A stretch of 7,084 bases of DNA from Acidicaldus organivorans (GTDB taxonomy: Bacteria; Pseudomonadota; Alphaproteobacteria; Acetobacterales; Acetobacteraceae). A program made the position numbers and the translations under genes. The stretch covers positions 1 through 7,084 of the forward strand of contig KN174001.1 in NCBI GenBank assembly GCA_000759655.1. The letters run 5' to 3'. The notes under the pieces are model-generated. The model was not told where the DNA came from. It did no database searches and saw nothing but the letters and a program-made list of their open reading frames with translations. The number at the start of each line of letters is the position of its first letter. The first letter of the stretch is position 1. Of this stretch, positions 1 to 7,000 are shown piece by piece.

Positions 1-939
1 GGGGCGGGCCGGAAGCTGCTGGTGAGCGCGATCGAGCACGAGGCGGTGCGGCGCAACGCGCGGGGCGCGCTCGAGATCCCGGTCACGGCGGAGGGGGTGA
101 TCGATCTTGCCGCGCTCGAAGCAGCGCTCGCCCGTCATGCGGGCGCGCTGGTTGCGGTGATGGCAGCCAACAACGAGACCGGCGTGCTCCAGCCGGTTGC
201 CGAGATCGCCGCGCTCTGCCGCCGGCACGGGGCGCTGCTGCACGTCGATGCCGCCCAGCAGGCAGGCCGCCTCCCGCTCGACTTCGCCTCGCTCGGCGCG
301 GCGAGCCTCGCTCTCTCCTCGCACAAGCTGGGCGGGCCGATGGGCGCGGGGGCGCTCCTGCTCGACGATGAGGCCTACGCGCAGCTTCGCCCACTCTGGG
401 AGGGAGGCGGGCAGGAGCGGGGCTTGCGCGCCGGAACCCCGGCCCTCCCCAATATTTGCGGCTTCGCCGCCGCCGCCCGCGCCGCCGCGCCCCACCCGCT
501 CTGGGCCGAGCTTCGCGCCCGGCTCGAGGCGGGGGCGAAAGGGTGCGGCGCGGTGGTGATCGGCGAATCGGCGCCTCGCCTGCCCAACACCTCGGCTTTG
601 GCCCTCCCCGGCGTGCCCGCCCAGACCCAGGTCATCGCGCTCGATCTCGCCGGGATCGCCGTCTCGGCGGGTTCGGCCTGCAGTTCGGGCCGGGTGCAGC
701 ATAGCCACGTGCTCGCCGCGATGGGGCTTGGGGCGCTTGCCGGGGAGGCGATCCGCGTCTCGCTGCCGTGGTCGGTGAGCCCCGCCGACATCGAGGCCTT
801 CCTTGACGCCTATGCCGCGATGGCATCCCGCCTTGCCCCCCACCTTCGCGAAGGGCAGGGGCGTCCCCTTTCGTCTTGCAACGCGGCAGGGGATGGCCTA
901 CCTCCGGCGCGGCAGCCCGTTCCCGCCTCGGGCGGATGA
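1..939 (+). CDS. Cysteine desulfurase (NifS/IscS-type class V aminotransferase), 5' end outside window
   Basis: This PLP enzyme takes sulfur from L-cysteine as an enzyme-bound persulfide and leaves alanine; the sulfur feeds Fe-S clusters and tRNA thiolation. The frame is open from base 1 to TGA 937-939, giving 312 residues. In window numbering, visible motifs are ANNETGVLQP, HVDAAQQAG with the cofactor-contacting Asp at 83, SSHKLGGPMG with the PLP-binding Lys at 109, and AGSACSSG with the catalytic Cys at 227. Group I enzymes usually have about 380-400 residues with Lys near 200, so roughly 90 N-terminal residues lie upstream. The GTG at base 22 is internal, not the true start. After the conserved end (about residue 277) comes a Pro/Gly-rich tail of some 35 residues unlike the IscS C terminus. 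Ferredoxin and mnmA follow, so sulfur supply to MnmA is a plausible role (inference). IscS or a second paralogue cannot be told apart here. Confidence 0.95.
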   Translation, partial: GAGRKLLVSAIEHEAVRRNARGALEIPVTAEGVIDLAALEAALARHAGALVAVMAANNETGVLQPVAEIAALCRRHGALLHVDAAQQAGRLPLDFASLGAASLALSSHKLGGPMGAGALLLDDEAYAQLRPLWEGGGQERGLRAGTPALPNICGFAAAARAAAPHPLWAELRARLEAGAKGCGAVVIGESAPRLPNTSALALPGVPAQTQVIALDLAGIAVSAGSACSSGRVQHSHVLAAMGLGALAGEAIRVSLPWSVSPADIEAFLDAYAAMASRLAPHLREGQGRPLSSCNAAGDGLPPARQPVPASGG

Positions 940-956
940 CGGCGCCTCGCTCAAGC

Positions 957-963
957 GGAAGGA
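957..963 (+). promoter_or_regulatory. Ribosome binding site of the ferredoxin gene
   Basis: The purine run GGAAGGA ends 3 bases before ATG 967 and 12 bases before a second in-frame ATG at 976. The spacing fits neither start ideally. I keep ATG 967 because Isc-type ferredoxins of related bacteria commonly begin MPKMTF (recalled). Confidence 0.5.
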
Positions 964-966
964 CCC

Positions 967-1299
967 ATGCCGAAAATGACGTTCATCGAACGCGACGGCA
1001 CCCGTCGCGAGGTCGAAGCCCCGTTGGGCCTCTCCGTCCTCGAGATCGCCCACCGCCACGGGATCGACATCGAGGGCGCCTGTGAGGGCTCGCTCGCCTG
1101 CTCGACCTGCCACGTCATCGTCGATCCGGCCTGGTATGGCAAACTCGTCCCCCCCACCGAGGACGAGGAGGACATGCTCGATCTCGCCTTCGGCCTCGAG
1201 AAGACGTCCCGTCTCGGCTGCCAGATCGTCATGACCGAAGCGCTGGATGGGCTCGTCGTCCGTCTGCCGATGGCCACCCGCAACCTGCTCGAGGAGTGA
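967..1299 (+). CDS. fdx: Isc-type (adrenodoxin-like) [2Fe-2S] ferredoxin
   Basis: A small cytosolic electron carrier of 110 residues, the usual length for the family. The cluster ligands are clear: Cys39, Cys45, Cys48 and Cys85, spaced C-X5-C-X2-C-X36-C as in vertebrate-type ferredoxins. The stretch [14 protein letters not shown] followed by SRLGCQI closely resembles the matching part of E. coli Fdx (recalled comparison), where an acidic helix is used for partner docking. Fdx-type proteins give electrons for Fe-S cluster assembly on the scaffold, working with a cysteine desulfurase; the gene 27 bases upstream encodes such an enzyme. The stop codon TGA 1297-1299 directly abuts the ATG of mnmA, so the two are probably translationally coupled. 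A role as partner of another oxidoreductase cannot be excluded. Confidence 0.96.
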   Translation: MPKMTFIERDGTRREVEAPLGLSVLEIAHRHGIDIEGACEGSLACSTCHVIVDPAWYGKLVPPTEDEEDMLDLAFGLEKTSRLGCQIVMTEALDGLVVRLPMATRNLLEE

Positions 1300-2457
1300 A
1301 TGCGCATCCTCGTCGCCATGTCCGGGGGGGTGGACAGCGCCACCGTGGCGGGCCTGCTGCATGAGGCGGGGCATGAGGTGATCGGAGTGACGCTCCAGCT
1401 CTACGACCACGGGAGGGCGGTGGGGCGCGCCGGGAGCTGCTGCGCGGGCCAGGACATTTATGATGCGCGCCGGGTGGCCGATCATCTTGGCATTCCCCAT
1501 TACGTGATCGACGCCGAGGCCCGTTTCCGCCAGACCGTCATCGAGGATTTCGTCGAGAGCTACGCCCGCGGCGAAACCCCCGTCCCCTGCGCCCGCTGCA
1601 ATGAGGGGGTGAAGTTCGGCGATCTCTTCGCCCTGGCCCGCGATCTCGGCGCCGAGGCGCTCGCCACCGGCCATTACGTGCGCCGCCTGGAGGGGGAGTA
1701 TGGCCCCGAGCTTCATCGCGCCCGCGATCTCAGCCGCGATCAGAGCTGGTTCCTCTATGGCATACGCCGCGAGGCGCTCGCCTTTTGCCGCTTTCCGCTC
1801 GGCGATCACGAAAGCAAGGCGGCGGTGCGCGCCGAGGCCTCGCGCCTTGGCCTGCCTGTGGCTGCCAAGCCCGACAGCCAGGATATCTGTTTCGTCCCTT
1901 CCGGACGCTATACCGATCTCATTGCCAAGCTCCGGCCCGAGGCCCTCACCCCGGGCCCGATCGTGACCGAGGCGGGCGAGGTGGTGGGGACCCATCAGGG
2001 GCTTGCCCGCTACACGGTGGGCCAGGCGCGCCATCTCGGGACGGCCGCGCAGCGGGCAGGCGAGCCTTACGTAGTAGTGGGGCTGGATGCGGCGGCCAAC
2101 CGCGTCATCGTCGCCCCGCGTCACCGCGCCGGCGTGCGTGAGATCCGGCTCCGCGCCGTCAACTGGCTGATCGACCCACCCGCCGCACCACTCGCCTGCG
2201 CGGTAAAGCTTCGCGCCCGTGAGACGCCGCAGCCGGCCGAGATTTGGGCCGCCTCCGAGGGGGGCGCGGTGGTGCGGCTCGGGGCGCCTGCGCTCGCCGC
2301 GCCTGGTCAGGCTTGCGTGTTCTATGAGGGCACGCGGCTTTTGGGCGGGGGGATCATCGCGGGAGGTGTCACGGCACAGGATGCCACGCGGGAAGAGGGG
2401 GGTGGTGTTGACGAGCGGGCGGGAGCCGGGGTATTGCGGAGCGCATCGGCGGCGTAG
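1300..2457 (+). CDS. mnmA: tRNA-specific 2-thiouridylase MnmA
   Basis: MnmA activates U34 of tRNA-Glu, -Gln and -Lys by adenylation and adds sulfur from a persulfide to give 2-thiouridine. The 385-residue product starts MRILVAM and has the PP-loop ATP site SGGVDS at residues 8-13. The catalytic pair is Cys100 in CNEGVKF and Cys197 in DSQDICF; Cys97 lies three residues before the first. ATGHY near residue 123 and the C-terminal FYEGTRLLGGG (341-351) are also present. The ATG touches the ferredoxin stop codon, and GAGGAG at 1291-1296 can serve as ribosome site. Family proteins usually end soon after the YEGTRLLGGG motif, so residues about 357-385 are an extra tail rich in Gly, Ala and Arg. The TAG stop lies inside the downstream tRNA gene. 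A G-run at 2397-2402 makes a sequencing frameshift conceivable. Confidence 0.97.
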   Translation: MRILVAMSGGVDSATVAGLLHEAGHEVIGVTLQLYDHGRAVGRAGSCCAGQDIYDARRVADHLGIPHYVIDAEARFRQTVIEDFVESYARGETPVPCARCNEGVKFGDLFALARDLGAEALATGHYVRRLEGEYGPELHRARDLSRDQSWFLYGIRREALAFCRFPLGDHESKAAVRAEASRLGLPVAAKPDSQDICFVPSGRYTDLIAKLRPEALTPGPIVTEAGEVVGTHQGLARYTVGQARHLGTAAQRAGEPYVVVGLDAAANRVIVAPRHRAGVREIRLRAVNWLIDPPAAPLACAVKLRARETPQPAEIWAASEGGAVVRLGAPALAAPGQACVFYEGTRLLGGGIIAGGVTAQDATREEGGGVDERAGAGVLRSASAA

Positions 2458-2523
2458 CTCAGCTGGTAGAGCAGGGGAATCATAATCCCTTGGTCGGTGG
2501 TTCGAATCCGCCCGCCGCTACCA
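2448..2523 (+). tRNA. tRNA-Met (anticodon CAT), elongator type
   Basis: The cloverleaf can be drawn by hand over 76 bases. The acceptor stem GGCGGCG pairs with CGCCGCT, with a G-T wobble at 1:72. The D stem is GCTC/GAGC. The anticodon stem GGGGA/TCCCT closes the loop ATCATAA, with anticodon CAT at 2481-2483. The T stem is GGTGG/CCGCC with loop TTCGAAT, followed by discriminator A and an encoded CCA (2521-2523). It is not the initiator, because pair 1:72 is formed and the GGG/CCC anticodon-stem signature is absent. G4-C69 and G5-C68 argue against tRNA-Ile2, which carries C at 4 and 5 for lysidine formation, so elongator Met is the best reading. The first 10 bases lie within the 3' end of mnmA on the same strand. 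Confidence 0.95.
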
Positions 2524-2738
2524 TCTATTCAATGGGTTAGCAGAGTCTCAGCCACTGCCCCTCTCTCATGTCAGCACCATGTCAACACGCGGGGCGGGGG
2601 CAAGGAACCCAGAGCTCTCACTTCACGAATTCAGTGGCAAAAAGTCAACTCTCGGGCTTGTCTCGCGAGCGGCGGAGGGCTCCGGCTCGGCAGTCCCATT
2701 CTTGAGACAGACGGGACGTGGGTAGGGGTGCGGGTTAA

Positions 2739-2771
2739 ATCGGCGACGGCCGATCTCACAAAAGCCTTTTT
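2739..2771 (+). terminator. Weak terminator candidate: hairpin followed by T-run
   Basis: ATCGGC (2739-2744) pairs with GCCGAT (2749-2754) around a 4-base loop. The palindrome AAAAGCCTTTT follows and ends in five T (2767-2771). The T-run lies 12 bases beyond the first stem, too far for a textbook intrinsic terminator, and the site is 216 bases after the tRNA. Confidence 0.2.
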
Positions 2772-2800
2772 GCTATATCTTCGACAAATTTCTGAATTCG

Positions 2801-2855
2801 GAGACGTCGCTTCTTGAAACCTCCGTCTCTGAGGAGTTGACTTGCTTCAAGCAAC
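2801..2855. repeat. Two adjacent small inverted repeats
   Basis: GAGACG (2801-2806) pairs with CGTCTC (2824-2829). Right after it, GTTG-A-CTTG (2836-2844) pairs with CAAGCAAC (2848-2855) around the loop CTT, an 8-bp stem with one bulged A. No T-run follows either one. Their role is unknown, and chance origin is possible. Confidence 0.35.
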
Positions 2856-3139
2856 ATGGGGCGGGCGGTGGGCCCTTTAGCAAAGCGGGCAGCCCAACTC
2901 CTCTGGCACGTCTGCGCGCATCTACGCCTCTCTTGGCCCCATCAAATCAAAAATGCGCCATTGACGGGCTTTGGGCGTCGATTTGCGGCTTGGGCCCGAG
3001 TGTCAAGCGTTCATATTGGTACCGAATCGCCCACCGGTAGCCCGTCCGGGGACGCTCTACAGGGCATTCTTGTCCGAAGTGCTCTTTGCCATCCCTGCCG
3101 GGCGCAGAACCATGTGGGATTCTACCGCAGCGCAGTGAA

Positions 3140-3241
3140 GAATAATTTTTGAGACAACATATAGTTAATTTACTAGACAAATAAGCATCACATAAATAAG
3201 TTTTTAACGATTTAACGAAAAAAGCCCGAAACTACATGATT
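3140..3241. other. AT-rich island
   Basis: By hand count, 26 of these 102 bases are G or C, against clearly GC-rich flanks. It contains two small direct repeats: AAATAAG at 3179 and 3194, and TTAACGA at 3204 and 3212. Such islands often mark promoters, nucleoid-protein binding or imported DNA. It holds no ORF of note. Confidence 0.7.
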
Positions 3242-3252
3242 GCCTCAATCAT
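3236..3252. repeat. Perfect 7-bp inverted repeat (ATGATTG-CCT-CAATCAT)
   Basis: ATGATTG at 3236-3242 and CAATCAT at 3246-3252 are perfect complements around a 3-base spacer. It sits at the right border of the AT-rich island, 11 bases before the -35 element of the promoter candidate. That is a fitting place for an operator, though no regulator is known here. Confidence 0.45.
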
Positions 3253-3263
3253 CGACAATCATC

Positions 3264-3292
3264 TTGACGGATGAGACGGTGAGGGATAAAAC
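3264..3292 (+). promoter_or_regulatory. Candidate sigma70 promoter
   Basis: TTGACG (3264-3269, 5 of 6 to TTGACA) is followed after exactly 17 bases by TAAAAC (3287-3292, 4 of 6 to TATAAT). Transcription would begin near 3299 and run to the right. The only supported gene downstream starts about 700 bases later, so the product could be a long leader or a separate RNA. Confidence 0.4.
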
Positions 3293-3314
3293 CCCGCAAA
3301 CTCGGTATCGCCAT

Positions 3315-3383
3315 TGGCAGGGCAAGAGAACGTTGTGCCGCTCGTGGATTGGGTGGGTGAGCGAGTGGGCAAACTCCCTGCCA
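3315..3383 (+). other. Possible folded RNA segment just downstream of the promoter candidate
   Basis: TGGCAGGG (3315-3322) is perfectly complementary to CCCTGCCA (3376-3383). Nested inside, TGCCGCTCG (3336-3344) pairs with CGAGTGGGCA (3362-3371), with one bulged G and one G-T pair. Two nested stems fit a structured transcript, but GC-rich DNA forms such stems easily and I recognise no known RNA family. Confidence 0.25.
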
Positions 3384-3965
3384 GGGGAGGACTGCCGACG
3401 CGGTGAGGAGTCTGAGGAAAATGAGTGTGCCGTCTTTGCTGACTTCGGCTGGAGGGTGTGCTGTGGGCGGTGCCGGGTGGCCCTCCTGTGCTGTGGAGGC
3501 AGGAAAGCAAAGGCATGCATCGGCGGAGGGGGCGCTCGTGCACGGAATCGGGAATGTCGCGTCTCCATGGAAGGGAAGCTCGTCTGTTCGCCCATGAATG
3601 AAATCCGCCCCGGCTTTCTTTTGATCTCCTTGTTCGGTGAGGCGCGCGTGCAGGCTTCGTATCGCATGAAAGCGACAGGAATGTGCCTCCCTCGGAGGAG
3701 AGGTCCTTGATGTCCTGGCGGTCGCCTTCGGCTTCGATGCGCGTGCCGTCAACACTGTCCGCCGCCCGTCGCGTCACCGAACGATGCATATCGGCAACGA
3801 GACGCGGCGTGTGGATCCGCGCGCGTTTGCCGCGGTCTGTGTCGCTTACACTCCGGTCTGTCCCGTCTGCCGCGTGCTGTCGTCGAGCGCAGACTGGGAC
3901 GGGACGAGGGGCAGGATCATTCCCCCTCTTGCGTGACGGATCGGAGTTTGTTTTGGTTCGTTGGC

Positions 3966-3998
3966 TAGAGGGAAACTTTCCCCTAACTGGAAAGGTTT
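3966..3998 (+). promoter_or_regulatory. Overlapping inverted repeats in the leader of the repeat-protein gene
   Basis: GGGAAA (3970-3975) and TTTCCC (3977-3982) form one hairpin or operator, with TAG/CTA extending it on the outside. The same bases AAACTTTCC (3973-3981) can instead pair with GGAAAGGTTT (3989-3998), with one bulged G. The second stem ends one base before the ribosome site. The two folds exclude each other. Confidence 0.45.
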
Positions 3999-4005
3999 AA
4001 GGAGG
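3999..4005 (+). promoter_or_regulatory. Strong ribosome binding site of the repeat-protein gene
   Basis: AAGGAGG is a full match to the anti-Shine-Dalgarno sequence and stands 7 bases before ATG 4013, an ideal distance. An in-frame TAA at 3998-4000 excludes any earlier start. This decides the start of the long reading frame. Confidence 0.93.
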
Positions 4006-4012
4006 ATTAAGA

Positions 4013-7000
4013 ATGTCTGGCACTACCACGACGTCCACCATCACGAGCACCACGACTCTCTCGACTTCCCTCCTCCTTTCCTCGGGGGAGACGCTGAGTG
4101 TCCCGTACGGGGTGGCTGTGGATGCTACCTCAACGGGAGTGATCGTTGCGCCGAGCAGCGCATCTGCGGTCGTCATCGACAATAAGGGGACGATTCAGGG
4201 TCCAGCAACTTCTTACGCTGCGATCTCCGTCGTCACCAGCGGGACGGTGAACAACTATCGCTTTGCCGAGATTTCAGGCTATCAAGGGATCGCTGCCTCC
4301 TCTCTCGTTCTGTCCAACGCGGGCACCATTATTGGTTATGGCGCCTCCGCTGCAGCCGTAGCGGCAATGGATGGGACGGTCAGCAATGCGGCGAGCGGGT
4401 TGATCATCGGTGTGACGGGTATCGATGCGAGCACGCTCGACCTGACCAACGCGGGGACGATCGCGGCGTCGGGCGCGGATGGTGTTGGCGTCTCGCTGGC
4501 GGATGGGACGGTCAGCAACAGCGGGAGCATCTCCGGCGCTTATGTTGGTGTCTCGCTGGTGAGCGGGACGGTCAGCAACACGGCTGGGGCGACGATCAGC
4601 GGCAATAAGGGTATCTATGCCCGTAGCACGCTCGACTTGACCAACTATGGGACCGTCGCTGGCGGCGCGGTCGCTGGTGTCTCGCTGGTGGATGGGACGG
4701 TCAGCAACGCGGCGAGCGCGTCGATCAGCGGCGCGGCGGGGATCAGCGCCTCCGGCACGCTCGACCTGACCAACGCGGGGACGATCGCGGGGGCGAGCAC
4801 GAGTGTTGGCGTCTCGCTGGTGGATGGGACGGTCAGCCACAGAGGGAGCATCTCCGCCACCAACGGTTACGGCATCTCGCTGGTGGATGGGACGGTCAGC
4901 AATGTGGCGAGCGGGTCGATCAGCGGTGGGTGGGGTATCGATGCCTCTGGCACGCCCGACCTGACCAACGCGGGTACCATCACCGGCACCACTGACGGCG
5001 TCCCGCTGGTGGATGGGACGGTCAGCAACAGTGGGAGCATCTCCGGCACCAACGGTTACGGCATCTCGCTGGCGAGCGGGACGGTCAGCAACGTGGCGAG
5101 CGCGTCGATCAGCGGCACGGCAGGTATCTGGGCCTCTGGCACGCTGACCTTGACTAACTATGGGAACGTCACTGGTACCACTCGCGATGGTGTCTCGCTG
5201 GTGGCTGGGACGGTCAGCAACGCGGCGAGCGCGTCGATCCGCGGCGCGACGTATGGTGTCGATGCCTCTGGCACGCTCGACCTGGCCAACGCGGGTACCA
5301 TCTCCGGCGCCACTGACGGCGTCTCGCTGGTGGATGGCACGGTCAGCAACAGTGGGACGATTGAGGCGACGGGCTCGTCTGGTGTTGGTGTCTCGCTGGC
5401 GGGCGGGACGGTCAGCAACGTGGCGAGCGCGTCGATCAGCGGTGCGACGGGCATCGCTGCGGGAACGCTTGACCTGACGAATGCGGGCACCATCACCGGG
5501 ACCACTGATGGTGTCTCGCTGGCGAACGGGACGGTCAGCAACAGCGGGACGATTGAGGCGACGGGCTCGTCTGGTGTTGGTGTCTCGCTGGCGGATGGGA
5601 CGGTCAGCAACAGCGGCATCATCTCCGGCACTATCTCAGTCGGCGGCTCAGCTGTGGATGCTGTCACGCTGATCAATGCGGGGACGGTGAGCGGCGCTGT
5701 TACGGCTTCCAGTGGGGCGGCAGCGCTCGATGTGGTGCTCGATCCGACGGGCACGTTTACCTCTACCGTGAGTGCGGGCGACGTTTCGGTTCTCAACGCG
5801 ATCACTCTCGCGGCCGGGACCCATGCCGGGACGATTTCCAATCTGGGCTCGTTTACCGGCTTCCAGAGCCTCTATGTCCAGCCAGGCGCGACGTGGGCGA
5901 TCGGGGCGGATACAGCGGCATCGCCCACCATTACGGTCGGTGAAGGCGCGGATCTCACCATCAGTACGCTAAGCACTCCGGCCATCATCAACGTTGCCCC
6001 TTCGACGACGGTCACTGTGGGTGGAAGCGCTGCCGTAGGTGACGTCAGTGTGGGAGTGCTCGGGCAAGGCAGCGAAATCGTATTCAGCGGCCTTTCTTAT
6101 AGCACTTCGGGCACCAATACGGTCGTTGCACAAGGCACCGCTGGCTTGCTCCTGATCGATGGGGGCACGACGGTTGACATTCCCGGCAACGTCAGCGGCG
6201 AGACGTTCAGCGTCGTCAACGTCAATGGGCACGAGGGGATAAGCGTCTCTGCCAGCGCCGCGGTCTCGTCCTCGATCACCGGTGCCACAACGCTCTCTTC
6301 GCCTGACCTTCTTGGTGACGGCGACTCGTTGACGGTTGGAAAAACCGGCTCGGTTAGTGCAGCGACTACTTCGCCGCCCGCCTATACGATCGGCGCGCCC
6401 GTCGTGAATGGTACGGGGGTGAGCATCACCAACCTGGGCACCATCTCGGGTAATGTCGCAGCGCTCGACCTCCGCGATGGGGCGACAATCCTTAACGAAG
6501 GGACGATCACAGCCGCTGGTGAGGGCGTCGTTGCGAGCAGGCTGACCCTGACAAACTATGGATCCGTCAACGGATCTGGTGTTTCCGGAATCTCCCTTGC
6601 GAGCGGGACGATTACCAACGAGCCCAGCGCCCACATTACGGGCGGTGTGGACGGCATCGCTGCCGACACGCTGACCTTGACGAACTACGGGACCGTCACC
6701 GGTACCTCTACCGCTGGCGTCTCGCTGGTGAGCGGAACGGTCAGCAACGCGGTGAAAGCGTCGATCAGCGGTGGGGCGTTTGGTGTCGATGCGACCGGCA
6801 CGTTGAGCCTGACCAACTATGGGACTGTCGCTGGTACCTCTACCGCTGGCGTCTCGCTGACGGATGGGACGGTCACCAGCGCGGTGAGCGCGTCGATCAG
6901 CGGTGCGATGGGCATCGATGCCTCTGGTACGCTCGACCTGACCAACGCGGGTACCATCACCGGCACCAGTGATGGCGTCGCTCTGACGAATGGGACGGTC

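Larger units (their letters stand above)
2524..4012. other. Gene-poor region between tRNA-Met and the repeat-protein gene
   Basis: I find no gene here that I can support in either strand. Open frames of 60-176 codons exist in many frames, but none has a good ribosome site, a recognisable motif or a protein-like composition, and they overlap one another. Base composition is uneven: moderately GC-rich from 2524 to 3130, AT-rich from 3140 to 3241, then G-rich on the + strand to about 3700. The separately listed hairpins, promoter candidate and leader lie inside. The region may be a decayed accessory segment or may encode an unknown RNA; the sequence alone does not decide. Confidence 0.6.

Noticed and set aside
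898..2124. 408-codon open frame on the - strand
   Set aside because: It lies antisense to ferredoxin and mnmA, both of which have clear catalytic motifs. GC-rich codon use commonly opens the opposite strand. The product has no recognisable motif.
2497..2817. 106-codon + strand frame
   Set aside because: It starts inside the tRNA T-arm, has no ribosome site and no protein-like composition.
2901..2916. TGGCACGTCTGCG as a sigma54 promoter
   Set aside because: The GG/GC spacing is off by one base, and no gene follows at a suitable distance.
3022..3044. CGAATCGCCCACCGGTAG resembles the tRNA-Met 3' part, a possible att site
   Set aside because: It needs several mismatches and a gap, and lacks the TACCA end, so it does not qualify as an integration duplicate.
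2856..3152. 98-codon + strand frame beginning MGRAVGPLAKRAA
   Set aside because: GAGGAG lies about 20 bases upstream, too far, and a hairpin directly precedes the ATG. No family is recognised.
3300..3430. Possible RNase P RNA, tmRNA or SRP RNA
   Set aside because: The conserved core strings of these RNAs, such as GAGGAAAGTCCGG of RNase P RNA, are absent.
3421..3597. Small + strand frame beginning MSVPSLLTSAGG with GAGGA shortly upstream
   Set aside because: The ribosome site is too close to the ATG, and the composition is Gly/Ala/Ser-rich without motif; not supported enough to call.
3249..3789. Three overlapping - strand frames of 140-176 codons, possibly a broken transposase
   Set aside because: I see no DDE motif, no terminal inverted repeats and no target duplication. 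The openness of all three frames is reported as a composition finding instead.
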